Source of the DNA: Cliona cf. orientalis
Taxonomy: Eukaryota; Porifera; Demospongiae; Clionaida; Clionaidae
DNA length: 64,000 nt
NCBI GenBank assembly: GCA_963930775.1
Contig: OZ005689.1
Span: 14,198,923-14,262,922 of the forward strand
Reading direction: 5' to 3'
Part shown: in pieces, positions 1 to 11,019 of the stretch
How positions within the stretch are numbered: position 1 is the first letter of the stretch
Layout: every line of letters starts with the position of its first letter
Notes under the pieces: model-generated
Database searches by the model: none
Told to the model about the DNA's origin: nothing
What the model saw: only the letters and a program-made list of their open reading frames with translations
Translations under genes and position numbers: made by a program

Positions 1-314
1 GGCAGCAAATAAGAATAGTTTGTCTAAATATAATCGATATCAGGGAATTCTTGTGGATTACTTTTAATTTGTCACATTTTGTATGTTATGCAAGTTGAGA
101 TAAGGGTTTGCATTGATTTAAGACTTCAGCTGGGAAAAACATCTTGGATAGGGATATGCAAAGTATAGTATTATACGTAGGAGCAGCTAACATTAGGATT
201 GAATTTAGTGATAAAGGATATCCAAAAGGTATCTTTTAATTGCTTTCTGATTGCTACACAGAAGATAGATTTAGATCAATGGGTGGTAGAGAATTCTAGA
301 GATGAGGAAGTCTA
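1..314. repeat. Direct repeat, copy 1
   Basis: This stretch matches 2622-2987 in the same orientation, beginning with the same run (ggcagcaaataagaat) and sharing the block that ends near gatgaggaagtctat. The copies differ by many substitutions and a few indels, so the duplication is not recent. No coding frame is preserved in either copy. Confidence 0.8.
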
Positions 315-969
315 TATTGTCACTCAGTGCGAACAGTGGACTCTGACAAGAGTAGCTAAATAACTCAGGAGAGTGTTCTGACATGCAGTATATAGTCTCC
401 CTTTTACCTGTGCATGCTGGATGGATGTAGCTACAATCATACAATAATATTATATACATTATGTTTGCAGACAAAACAGCTATAAAATTGTTCTCCCAAA
501 GTGTATACTAGCTAGTATTATTATTCCTAGGATTTGTCAAGGCTAGGCTGTCCTGTGACTCAACTTCATGATCCGGCATGATAGTGAAGTTTGTCCTCTT
601 ACTGAAAAGTGACCTCTCATGATTATCCACCATCATAACCTACTGTGAGTGATCATACATGCCATCAGGGCCACTCAAGCTAAGCATGGCTCTTATGGCT
701 GCTGCGTCAGTGAAGTTCATACAGCATGTAGATGCCTGATTGGTTCAAGGCTTGCTGACATACTAGATTCAACTTGAAATATCTGCAACAGTGGCTTAAT
801 AGCTATCTGCTCTGACTCAACTGAGGTACAGCTACCAAATACACCTAGCGCTGCGGAATAGGGGTCTGGTGTACGAGACGAGTAGATCCCATCCTGCACC
901 AATCGATTGGTAATGGTCGTCATAAACTGAGTCCAGTCCACGGTCCACATTTTGAAGTATCCCTAATAA
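315..969. other. Non-coding stretch, no gene seen
   Basis: Only short open frames with no recognisable domain or splice context are visible. No RNA gene was recognised. Confidence 0.6.
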
Positions 970-1157
970 TGGGCTATTCCAGATAATAGGCGTGCACCCC
1001 TATGGAGGAAGAGATTTGTGTTCACTACCCTAAATACCAATTAAAGTGCAAAAATAACCATCAAAACTAATCAATTTGCTCATTTCACCCTATAAAACTA
1101 ATCAATAATCAACCTTCCTCCACTTAGGGGTGTATCCTCATTATCTGGAATAGCCCA
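970..1157. mobile_element. MITE, TGGGCTATTCC family, copy 1
   Basis: The ends are inverted repeats: TGGGCTATTCCAGATAAT on the left and its complement ATTATCTGGAATAGCCCA on the right. A subterminal block (acccctatggagg and its near complement) extends the pairing. The core is non-coding. Related copies lie at 15839-16117 and 34824-35208, so this is a family of non-autonomous elements; no transposase of this family is in the window. Confidence 0.85.
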
Positions 1158-2184
1158 ATACCGGTAATAATAATTATTGTCTAGATAAGGTGGCCTAGGG
1201 CCTAAAGCTGCAATCGCCGCCACTGAGCATGTTGCAAGCCTGACTCATATCTGATTCTGTATAATTAATTTTGATGCATCACATACTTATATGTTTGTAG
1301 TTATGCATGTTGCTAGGCCACGATGTGAGAGAACAGACTCAGTTTGATGTGGCCTAATAATATTATTATTTGCTATAATATTATGTATATCTGCCTAATC
1401 ATAGCTTCCTGTTCTGCTTACATAGTGATATTATGCATACGTAGCTCATTGTGTGGTTGCAGATGATCTGTATAATATAGCTACAGTCTAGCTGATTGTG
1501 GCATGGTAAACCGTGACATTATTCTGACTGGACTATTCAGCGCATGTTCGATGCTATATAGTACTGCCAGTGGAGCTTTATAGTTTAATGATTTCATTAT
1601 CTAAGCTGCCAGTTGGTTTACTTTTGGGTGATTACTAATAGGCTTGGTTGTCTTGATGTGCTTGTGGGTGGATTAAGCAATTCCATTGAGCCAAAATGAA
1701 GCATATACTTTAATATTTGGACTGAATGAGCTAGGAGTTTTCAGGAATTTTTATAAAACCCATAAGTGCTTTCAGACCCTTAGCTTCCTTAAGCCCCTTG
1801 AGACAGTTGACCCACCTATAGTTTTGCATTGCAACGTTGATGACGAGGTCCAATGAGGGCGAAACTGTTACATGCAACTATCATAATATCTGCTTTGAAG
1901 CTGAAAGTTCACGCATTACTGCAAATTTCTAAGGAAAGGTGTATCAGTTGCAGATTGTGATGAGTTTTTCAGAAAGCAGGTGTATCGTATTAAGCGTAGC
2001 TGAAAGATCAAAGGCACCTCTATAATTATCTGTGTGTGGCAGTACAGCAGCTGCAGCCTGTCTGTGCTTAAAAATAAATTAACTCAGCTATGATCATGAC
2101 TGAATGCCTGGCATCATTTGCACAGAAATTCAGTAACTGTTAATCGATACTGGCAGAATTCCTTCCATAGTGTAGACAACTCCT
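1158..2184. other. Non-coding stretch, no gene seen
   Basis: AT-rich sequence without a supported open frame or RNA gene. Confidence 0.6.
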
Positions 2185-2302
2185 AGCCTCGTTCCCATGC
2201 TCCCCCTCTCCTTATCTCACTAATTAAATTTTTGTGCACTTAAATTATTGCATCATGCATAAAATATTCAGTGCACACATTCAATGTAATGGGAATGAGG
2301 CT
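2185..2302. mobile_element. Short MITE with AGCCTCGTTCCCA ends
   Basis: AGCCTCGTTCCCAT at the left is inverted as ATGGGAATGAGGCT at the right, about 118 bp in all. Similar short hairpin elements with AGCCTCG-type ends appear near 38058, 43972 and 46116. Confidence 0.65.
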
Positions 2303-2621
2303 ACAGAATTAATTAATTTTTAGTGCATGCCTGCAGTAGTCAGAAGAGTAATTATTCAATACTTCTTTAATATCTACTACTAATAGAATTCTTTCCATAA
2401 TAATAATATGAATTTCCTGCACGTTAGCTGCATGTGTAATCGTGCATACATTATTAGTGGGAGAATTCACTGAGAACAATGTAAAAAGCAGCTATTTAAT
2501 TAACATTTCTAGCTCAAGAGGCAATGACAATTTAATATTGTCCCATGGAATATAACGAGTCAGACGTGACCCTCACAACCATTGGAATTTTTTGAGTGAT
2601 CATATTCGCAACCGAATAGTG
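2303..2621. other. Non-coding stretch, no gene seen
   Basis: No supported frame or structured RNA was recognised. Confidence 0.55.
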
Positions 2622-2987
2622 GCAGCAAATAAGAATGGTTTGATCGATATCATGCAGGGAATTCTTGAGGATTATTTTTATTGTAATTTGTCACATTTTG
2701 TATATTATGCAAACTGAGATAAGGGTCCATTGATGGTTATGTATATTATTGATTATATATAATCGCCGGTAGAATGTGTGAAGAGGCGAGACCTGGTGCC
2801 AAATGTCCTCAAACTTCTTCATATGGGAGAAAGATCTTGGGCAGGGTCATGCAAAGGAGTAGCTAACATCAGGATTGAATTTAGTGACAAAGGATTTCCA
2901 AAAGGTGTCTTTTAATTGCTTTCTGATTGCTACAAAAGATAGATTTAGATCAATGGGTGGTAGAGAATTTTAGAGATGAGGAAGTCT
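2622..2987. repeat. Direct repeat, copy 2
   Basis: Second copy of the 1-314 repeat, same orientation. It carries extra sequence in the middle, including cctggtgccaaatgtcc, that copy 1 lacks. Non-coding. Confidence 0.8.
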
Positions 2988-3351
2988 ATTGAAGTAAAAT
3001 CGTTTATCCCTATTGAAATTATGCCGCCATTATTTAATAATGCATAACCACACCACTGGCAATGAATTACGACACCATGGATTGTTCACATCTGCATCAC
3101 TGGCAAGGAATTATGCCACGCAGGCAGGTTGTTCAACTGAGCTGCACCACTGGAAAGGAATCATATCAAGGGACACGAAATCATACATTAATGGGTTGTA
3201 CACCTGCATGGCAAGGATTTTAATATATCAGTTTCAAGGTTAGAAAAGTATTTAATCTATAAAAACTAATACTTTTATAATAATAATTTTATATAATCCA
3301 TCATTATATTATTTGTACATGCATCTTGAGTGTCATATGTACTGTAATAAT

Positions 3352-3570
3352 GGGCTCAAGCAAAGTTGGGCTAAAGGAAATTTCTAAACAGCTGCAGCTC
3401 AAGAATGGACTAAAAATCACGCATTGTAGCTACTTGACCACATTGCCAAAATTAATAATAAATTATGTGATGTGTTTCAAGAGCTATAGAAAATTCACTT
3501 TTAAACATATTTTCAAGGTTCGGGTGGCTAAGTCAACATTTGTGGGTTAGCCCACTTTGAATTTGAGCCC
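3352..3570. mobile_element. MITE, GGGCTC family, copy 1
   Basis: The left end GGGCTCAAGCAAAGTTGGGC pairs with the right end GCCCACTTTGAATTTGAGCCC. The inner sequence (aaaattcacttttaaacat, aacatttgtgggtta) matches, in reverse orientation, the insertion in an intron of receptor C at 53238-53455, which defines the family. Non-coding, about 219 bp. Confidence 0.75.
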
Positions 3571-4257
3571 TTCATTATTATTAGGGGGTTTGGTATTCAT
3601 AATTGGGTATTGCCTTAATGAGTGGTACGTTTTTGGTGAATTACATGCAAACTAATTATTATTGAGAACACTACTTTTATATACGATAATATTATAGGCG
3701 TGCACAATGGGTTGTCTTGATAATAGATATTGGATCAAATGGAATTCCTACATTGAATTACGACATTTACCCATGTTTGTGTTGGGAATTTGGAAGTCAT
3801 AAATTTTAATATACGTACTCAAGTGTTAGCTAGCTACATGAGTGGATGTAACTACACACACATAATATAAGATTATTACTTGGTGACCTTATCCTTGATT
3901 TAATTTGCTCATAATTGGGCTGGGTGTAAGAAGTCATAAATCTGTGAAAATATTTTCCATATTAATTTTATGTATTGTATATTTTATTTTTGCTTGCAAT
4001 TGCTTAGTGTTTACCGCCAAGCCTTATTCCCAGCATAAAAAATTAATATAATACAGCTACTATTAAATTTTTCAATGGTGTAATAATATTGCCATGCTAT
4101 AATAATGGGAATAGGAACTTAATATAATTATAGAATTAGTATGAATATCGTCCTATTATGTGATGTTCTGCTATTTTGTGTCTCAAGATAATAATATAAT
4201 ATTATGATGTTCAAAGAGTGTCCTTCTTTGTCCAGTGGTTTTAATAATTATGGTTTG
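3571..4257. other. Non-coding flank downstream of receptor A
   Basis: AT-rich sequence downstream of the stop codon of the minus-strand receptor gene A. No further exon was recognised. Confidence 0.55.
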
Positions 4258-5371
4258 TTATATATCATTGTTGAGCTTGTGAACTTTAATTTCTGCCCTC
4301 GAAGCTCGGTAGCGGTAAACACCAAACAGCAGGAATAGGAAGCTGACGATCACTAGCACTAGAGAAACCAAGGCTAGAGTGACACCCAGTGCTATGATCT
4401 CCCTACCTGCAATAATCAAATTTCACAGACAAATTACATAATAAAAAAATAATCAAAATACTTTGCTTGATATCCGACTTCTTGTTCTTTAATATAATGG
4501 GTTCTGGCGCTTTATTCTCTGTTGTAGTAACATCAATATCAGAGTGTGGTGGACCTGCAGCAGTGATATGCCATAAAAGTGGACTCGAATTAACTTCAAT
4601 GTTGGTTGTGAATAAAAAAATTAAACAGTACATTCCCCAACTACTTTAAAAATTAATGCCAAAAAATTATTGTAGATATATGATTTGAGATAATATTGGT
4701 AGAACTGAGCAGAAATGATGTATCGCTAAACGGTTGCATAAGTTTATCGGATAGGTACAATAATTATCCTCCTGAAAATTATTGTAAAACTTACTCAATA
4801 TAATAAGACGAATCTCCTGACTCATTTCCACAGTGAAATCCAAATCTATAACTGTGCAGAATATTTCAGTATTGTTCAGTGCCAAGCTTGCATTGACAAC
4901 CATTGTGAGGTTGTAATATTGTTGATGGACATCCTCCAAGAAAATTATTCCCTGGTCCTCATATGCTTGCTTTTGATCTGGATAAGAAATGGTCATTGGG
5001 ATTGCATTCAGTACCCAGTGTGCCTCTATGCCAATAGTGTTGCAGGTAAACGTGACATTCTCTCCTATCATAGTGTACTGTGTCTTTGGTTCCTCAAGGA
5101 TCTCTGTAAGGTAGATATTATATAGTAATGACAATGTAGTTCGATAATGTTTGTTAAAATTAATGTATACATGTGATTTTAGTATTATATTATGAGAAGA
5201 CAATAATGCATGATTGAAGTTATGTTTCCATAATATTATTGTAAAACGCCTAATCATTTGCATTAACATTATAATAAAAGTATACACATGATCACTGATT
5301 AGCTTACCAGCAGTTTGGGTGGATTCAAAATGTATGAAGATGAGAAACAAGAGAAAAGTAGACAATTTCAT
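4258..5371 (-). CDS. Receptor A: signal peptide, one Ig domain, TM, short tail
   Basis: Four exons (minus): 5371-5308, 5103-4795, 4554-4462 and 4406-4258, joined in frame with canonical GT/AG and all junctions in phase 1, giving about 204 residues. Residues 1-21 are a signal peptide (MKLSTFLLFLIFIHFES). The second exon is one Ig-like domain: EEPKTQYTMIGENVTFTC, then AHW (core Trp) and EIFCTV (second Cys), with N-glycosylation sequons. A short linker starting PPHSDIDVTTT leads to a TM segment near residues 159-183 and a tail of about 20 residues ending NNDI, with one tyrosine (VYRYR) beside the membrane. The Ig exon is clearly homologous to those of C and D (EEPKTQY, SYxxQKQ, EDQG, NNTxIFCT), but A lacks FN3 domains and the long tyrosine tail, so it may be a decoy or need a partner. 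I see no lesion. Exon boundaries are inferred from sequence only. Ligand unknown. Confidence 0.75.
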
Positions 5372-5617
5372 CCTCAAAACAGAAGTGAGGCCGCAATAAT
5401 CTTTATTTGATCTCAAAATCTTATAGCTTGAGTTAACTCAATGAGGAATGTCGTACAGATTAAGTAGGGCCTGAATATCATGATAATCGGGGGAAGTGGA
5501 AACGGACAAATGACGACACGAACGCGGAAACGAAAACAAAGAAGGTAAAGGTCGTCAGGAATGTTAAAATTGTGGTATAGGTCGTCAACCCTGTAAGTCA
5601 TTGTCATTTACCAGCAA

Positions 5618-5827
5618 GGTAACCGGGGTAAGTTCGTATGCGGGGCAATTCCGTATCCTTGCTTTCCCCGTTCCACAATGCGAGCATTTACGAAGCGAGC
5701 CGGCGGTATGCCTAGTAGCTATTGGCAGCCACGTAGAACGCCTGGAAGCGCGGCGACTATGCGCGTTATGTAGCAGAAATCATGAAGAAACGAAATTGCC
5801 CCGCATACGAAATTACCCCGGTTTACC
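5618..5827. mobile_element. MITE with GGTAA-CCGGGGTAA ends
   Basis: The left arm GGTAACCGGGGTAAGTTCG is inverted at the right as CGAAATTACCCCGGTTTACC, and the pairing continues through a GCATACGRGG-type block. It is GC-richer than its surroundings and sits between gene A and the second copy of its signal-peptide exon. Non-coding. Confidence 0.8.
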
Positions 5828-5857
5828 TTATATACACACGATCACTGATTAGCGTAC

Positions 5858-5921
5858 CTGCATTTTGGGTGGATTCAAAATGTATGAAGATGAGAAACAG
5901 GAGAAAAGTAGACAATTTCAT
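5858..5921 (-). CDS. Extra copy of receptor A signal-peptide exon
   Basis: This 64-nt block repeats exon 1 of receptor A: it starts with ATG, encodes MKLSTFLLFLIFIHFES followed by TQNA, and ends in phase 1 at a potential donor (CAG|GTACGC). The flanking 5'-side sequence, including the block with ggtcgtcaggaatgttaaaatt, is duplicated as well. It lies upstream of gene A on the same strand, so it could act as an alternative first exon spliced to the Ig exon at 5103. Whether it is used is unknown. Confidence 0.6.
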
Positions 5922-6694
5922 CCTCAAAATAGAAGTGAAGCTGCAATAATCTTTAGCTATTTGATCTCAAAATCTTACAGCTTGAGTTAGTTTATAGCTC
6001 AATGAGGAATGTCATACAGATTAAGTAGGACCTGAATGTCATGATAATCGGTAATCGGAGGAAGTGGAAACGGACAAACGACGACACGAACGCGGAAACG
6101 AAAACGAAGAAGGAAAAGGTCGTCAGGAATGTTAAAATTATGGTATAGGTCGTCAAACATATATAAGTCATCGTCATTTAATACCAGATGTAGTGTGGTG
6201 CACCCATCGACTTGTCAGTGTTGGCTCATGCAAGCTATAATTATGGTGCACTTGACCAATATAGACTAATTAAATTAGCCAATTTGTGGACAGTCAGGAC
6301 CTCCCTGGTCTAGCCACGGCTAACACAATATAGCTAATTATTCAGAAGTGAAGGAAGACGATTCGATAAAGCATGCATGTAGTGGTGAGGGTTCTGCACT
6401 CCTGTGCAATATTATATGAATTCCTTAGAAGAGACTCCTCCTCCTTGACTTGACTGGTTGGATAATGGAATGTATGACTGCATGAGTATTACTAAATTTA
6501 ATGACAGAAAGTATATATTATTAATATTTAATATAATAATTAGTGTGTTGTAGCAATAACTGGGTGGCTTATATAGCTAATAATAAAAATGTACTTTAGA
6601 ATTATCGTAATGTTAGAGATAGCTGCAGTCTATAAATCCTAGCAAGGTGTAAAATTAATATTAGTATTCCTACTGTAACATTATGTTAAAAAAA

Positions 6695-7088
6695 TCAATT
6701 CTGCTTACTAAAATGTCTCAAACAGCTTTCTATGAGTGAGTTGCTGGATGTCCAAGATATCCAGGAGTCTTCTTTGCTATACGTACCAAGATCAATAAGA
6801 CTGTAGCACATATCGATAATGCTATCCTCCACTCGACGAGGGTGGATTCCCAGGCCATTGACCGTACGCTTTGTTGCTGTACTCAATATTCTTTCCAAGA
6901 GCAGTTTAAAGCTCCCTCATCAAAGTACTAACGAATTTTTCCACCCATGCCACCACCTGGGGTAAATCTCTGGAGGTGATCTTATAACCCTGAGATTGAA
7001 ACTCATTTCCAATATTATTCTGAGCGTACTCCTTTAGATGCACGAGAAAGGATGTATATCGATTGCCATTAGCGTTACTATTCTTCAT
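6695..7088 (-). pseudogene. Unrecognised helical ORF pair, frameshifted
   Basis: Two abutting minus-strand frames, 7088-6906 (starting MKNSNANGNRYTSF) and 6898-6695 (including ERILSTATKRTV), read like one protein separated by a stop and a frame change. The composition suggests alpha helices. No family is recognised, and there is no flanking splice evidence strong enough to join it to other exons. It could be the remains of a host gene or of a transposon protein. Confidence 0.3.
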
Positions 7089-7501
7089 AGCAGCAATGTA
7101 CGTGGACTGCGGCTACATCACGAACATCAATCACAGAAATTGCATAACAACATGGTCCATCCAGGTACTCTTCGGCTAGTAGCTAGGTGTGACAGTTGAG
7201 TTTGGGATGCACAGATCCATTATTAATTTTGCATGAAACAACTCCTGCAATTTGACCAACAAGTAGCTATCGACATCACTTATCAAGAGCAAATTCCAGT
7301 CAACATTAATTATTTATCTAGACAATTACTGGAGAAAGGCCAGGTAAGTGAAATCATGTGCACGATTTCTAGGTAATAGCTATATAGAACTGTGGTAGAA
7401 TTGTAATTATCGTGCATGGGTGAAATGTTCATTAGTACGACGTCGTTGATTATAGCTATCTTTGTCTCATCGTGCCATAGCTATGTAGCTACCGTAATGT
7501 A

Positions 7502-7680
7502 CGCCAAATCACCTGGCAGTGGCAATACACTTTTGGACACTTTAATTTCAAATTATTCAGGTAGCACATGTTGTCGTAGCTCACAATGACCTTCTTCCAA
7601 TCTTCTCTGGTTTTCTTCCCAAATGCAGCTACGAGCCATGCATGTCAACACTAGCAAAAACACTTGTGCAGCGTCTTCAT
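7502..7680 (-). pseudogene. KDZ-type transposase fragment
   Basis: On the minus strand a frame reads HAWLVAAFGKK, then KKVIVSYDNMCYLNNL, and after a one-base frame change SVLPLPGDLAYIT. The pairing of a YDNMC-L motif with a following LPLP motif is typical of the central region of KDZ-superfamily (Kyakuja-Dileera-Zisupton) transposases. Only this short piece is visible; it is frameshifted and has no complete catalytic core. The assignment rests on motif memory and is tentative. Confidence 0.4.
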
Positions 7681-8040
7681 ATCTGTATATAGCTATTATT
7701 AAAATTAATAGTGAAGCAAGCCTGAGCGAGTCACAATAAAATACCCTCTTGTAGCTATAGAGTGGTTGCCAAATCTGAATGTACCCGCTGCCGCTGACGC
7801 AAACCATACCCCCCTCGTCCACTTTTGCTGCTTGCTTTTCTCTCCTGTGTCTTTGTTGCATGCCCCTTATCCATGCATACAAAAGTACATCAGATTCTAC
7901 GGATTGCGCAACGTTCGCGCGGGGTAGCTATGATAATAATATTATGTATATGCTCTACAGAGCTCTAGTTGTTTTAAAGCATATTTACCATATATAGTCT
8001 GATCTAAACATAGCTTGATCCAAGTTAATTATAGGCTTAC

Positions 8041-8179
8041 CTAGGAATTGTTGATTTCCAGTAAAGCTACTGATTGATGATGGCGTCAGGTCGACGCTCG
8101 CAGAACACGGATCATTATACCTATGATTATACCGAGGGTCTGGCGAGCCTTCGAAGTTGTCTACGTTTGAAGGATGCAT
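8041..8179 (-). CDS. Possible 5' coding exon of unknown gene
   Basis: A minus-strand frame starts at ATG (MHPSNVDNFEGSPDPRY) and runs to a strong donor (CCTAG|GTAAGC) at the low-coordinate end. It is hydrophilic and proline/serine-rich, with no signal peptide. No matching downstream exon was identified with confidence; the KDZ-like fragment lies downstream on the same strand and might belong to the same unit. Confidence 0.3.
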
Positions 8180-8667
8180 TTATTATAGCGCAAGCTATAG
8201 CTATCTGATTTTCCACCAAGAAGGAAAGAGTGCTCTGCTCCACGACAAATCATCGACGTGTGTTGTCCACTTCCCTTCACGCTTCAAGACCTTTGCTTAT
8301 TGGTGATAATCAGCGACCTTGACTGCCATCGAAATGATGTATTGGCTCTCTTCCAAGGTGGCTACGTAAGCGGCTCCTCGATCAGCGTCCTCCCCGCTCT
8401 CGATCTTGGATGTTTAGAGAGTACTCCTGTCGCTGACGGAATTGATGTAGATTCCATCTGGAAATGTCGATGTAAGAACCCAACAACTAGTACGGCAACA
8501 TCTGTCTTACCGCGCCGGGTCATCAGTTTTCCAGTTGGATCCCTTGCAGCAAGTCTTACCGCTTCACCTTTGACTGCAATTACCTTTCAGATGAACATAT
8601 GTAAGGGAATTTAAGAACGAGCTATCAGCAAACCCGTTGCATAAGAAGATAGCTACTAGAGGAGGAG

Positions 8668-9066
8668 ATGAAGTCAGCACTGAAGAAAATAGCACAAAAG
8701 AAATTTCCAGATGGTAAAGACAGCCTGCTAACAATAGCATCAGATATCATGACAGGTGCCCCCAACATTGACCTAACGGCCATGATTCACAAGCTCATCT
8801 CAATCGATGGTGAGTTGGTGTTTTCTAATTTGCTGTTTGGTTCTATGCATCTTGATACATATCGGCGTTCTACTGTCTGTAGACAGGGTGTATGGAAGAA
8901 GCAGGCTGCTGGCTTAGCTGTAAATATAAAATTTAACCATGACGTCCAAAAAAATCCACTAGGCATAAAAGAGAATAGCCTAAAGTCATATTATTATCTC
9001 AGAGTTCAACTTGGCCTTCTTGATGCACAAGGAATTATGCTGACTCCTCACCGTAGCTTAGAGTAA
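8668..9066 (+). CDS. Unknown ORF upstream of the LRR-like ORFs
   Basis: The frame of 132 codons begins MKSALKKIAQKKFPDGK. A potential donor (GATG|GTGAGT) occurs about 145 nt in, so only the first part may be exonic. No domain is recognised. It ends within two bases of a MITE (9068-9712) that separates it from a downstream leucine-rich frame on the same strand; the two may once have belonged to one gene. Confidence 0.35.
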   Translation: MKSALKKIAQKKFPDGKDSLLTIASDIMTGAPNIDLTAMIHKLISIDGELVFSNLLFGSMHLDTYRRSTVCRQGVWKKQAAGLAVNIKFNHDVQKNPLGIKENSLKSYYYLRVQLGLLDAQGIMLTPHRSLE

Positions 9067-9067
9067 A

Positions 9068-9712
9068 GTGCCAATTATCGACATACGGTTTTCTCCCGCG
9101 TGTGCTGTTGCTTAGGAACATCGCCTGAACTTCGAACTTGGACCAAAAGGTAGGGGTCGCCAGGGCTACAAGTACCTAAAGTCTCAGGGGCTGCCAATCA
9201 AAATACGTCTGCAATGGCAATTTTAGCTTATAATTGCGAATGCCAGTTATCAACAGTCGGTACGTATTATCGGCACACCGTATACTTTCAATACAATCAA
9301 TTATCGTCACTTGGAGCTTTGTCATCACAGTGCATGCAATCCACGAGTAAGAAAATTATATAAAAAATACTAGCAGGTGCATAATCATGAGCTCTAACTA
9401 CTGAGACAACTTCATGTTCATAGGTGAGCTTGTTCGATCTTTATCGTTTTTTCAATCTTGGCAGAAGCGCCTCGGGAACGGCACCATCGCGTCTTTGCCC
9501 CTGTATTGAGAAAGTAAGACACTGTGAGGGTCATCTTATCACAAATGAAGCAAAACTTACCTTTAAAAGTCCAGCCTGAAGTACAGAAGCGAGTCGCGAT
9601 TGACCACGCGAAGTTATTATTAAACGCGCCACGCCCACTGCCTATACTAAGGCCCTATGTCGATAATCGATACCCGTATTTCCGATAGTTGATACCTGTC
9701 GGTAATTGGCAC
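9068..9712. mobile_element. MITE with GTGCCAATTA ends
   Basis: GTGCCAATTATCGACATACG at the left is inverted as GTCGGTAATTGGCAC at the right. Internal subrepeats of the type tatcgRcA occur near both ends (gccagttatcaacagtcggtac, gataatcgatacccg). About 645 bp, non-coding. It interrupts the plus-strand gene region between 9066 and 9713, and supplies the first codons of the downstream open frame. Confidence 0.75.
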
Positions 9713-11019
9713 ATTACGCTACCCGTCATGTATAATTTTGATCCACTGGAAGTTCTTGTTCTGCTTGCCAGAGATTGTCACCTTCAACCAGCTAGTGTTT
9801 ACATTCATATTGATTCGATTTCTGAAACTTTTTTGCGTGAAATGTGTTCGGAAAGGTTAATACAGGACTGTGGCCTTAGTTTTCCTTCTGATAGACCAGC
9901 CTGCACTTCCACCATCAATTTATTCTTAGAGAAAGTGATTGCCTTGCGACTTCGATGTGATAGCTATAGCTATGTTGAAATCATGAAAAGCATGATTGAA
10001 GCTGCAACAGCACATTACCAGCTTATTCATCTCTATTGCACATTGCCTAATTTGTATATGGACTTGGTCAAACCACTTTCGCATCTTTTTTCTGTACAAA
10101 ATTTTTATCACCTCATGCTAGAGGTTGAAGAAATGCATGTCCTGATGCTTAGTCAGCTACTGAAAGAATTTATGATTCCTTGTACCCATTTGCTAGGCTT
10201 ACAATTCTCGTCAAAAAAGGAATAGTTCCTCCAACTTCGCTAAAAGAAAATCAGCTACCTGCAAATCCTATTTGCAGAAGTTCACAAATTTCTTCAACAG
10301 CATGTAGTGCTGAACACAAGATTTTACAGTTTGCTTCAAAAAAGGAACTGACTCAAAGCCTTTACCTCATCTTGCAGCTTCCCACTATCCGTCTGAAGGA
10401 AATCGCATTGGTTGACATTAAGGATTATCACAGCTATGTCCACCTATGTGCAATCCACCCTGACTTGCAGACAACAAAGCTTACAATTGATTTGAGTGAG
10501 CTTGATGAAGTACCTTATACTCAGCATAGCACTTATCAGGTCGATATGGTAGCACTGCTTGGATTGCCATCTCTTCAAAAGATTACGGTTACAGGTAACT
10601 GGGGGAAGTATGAGGGTATTAAGTTTGGCGTGATACAAGGTTTGCTCAGCAGGAGCAGTTTACTTCCTCTCCGAAAGTTAGCTCTAGAACTAGAGTGCAA
10701 TAACTCGTATAAAATGGCAGACTTTCAGGCTCTTTGTAATGCCATATTCTCACTTCCTCAACTTGAAAACTTGAAGCTAGTATTGGGAAAGGGGTTTGCT
10801 GACATGTTACGTCAACCAGGATACGAAAAGTCACTCTATCAAAGTTGGTGTCGTAAAGGATCAAAAGTACAGTTGAAGTCGGTATGCCTGCAAACCTTCA
10901 GGACAAATTACAATCAGTTATCCCTTGTAACTCAAAATGTTACGTTCGCCATTAAGGAGAAGAAATACGCTCCACGAAAGAACTTGGATTTTGATTTTGA
11001 TCGTTCCTATTTGTGTTAG
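9713..11019 (+). pseudogene. Leucine-rich (LRR-like) protein, frameshifted
   Basis: Two overlapping plus-strand frames, one open to 10225 and the next open from 10180 to 11019, together read as one long protein with a frame change near 10200. The second frame shows spaced leucine patterns typical of leucine-rich repeats: LPSLQKITVTGNW, LPLRKLALELECNN, LPQLENLKLVLGKG. The first part is helical (EVLVLLARDCHLQPASVY). There is no signal peptide, because the 5' side is cut by a MITE, and no TM segment. LRR ends are common on intracellular NOD-like receptors, and a CARD fragment lies 2.4 kb away on the other strand, but no NACHT domain is seen. The frame change could also be a short unrecognised intron. 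Confidence 0.45.

Noticed and set aside
5601..5852. 83-codon plus-strand frame
   Set aside because: Lies almost wholly inside the palindromic MITE at 5618-5827.
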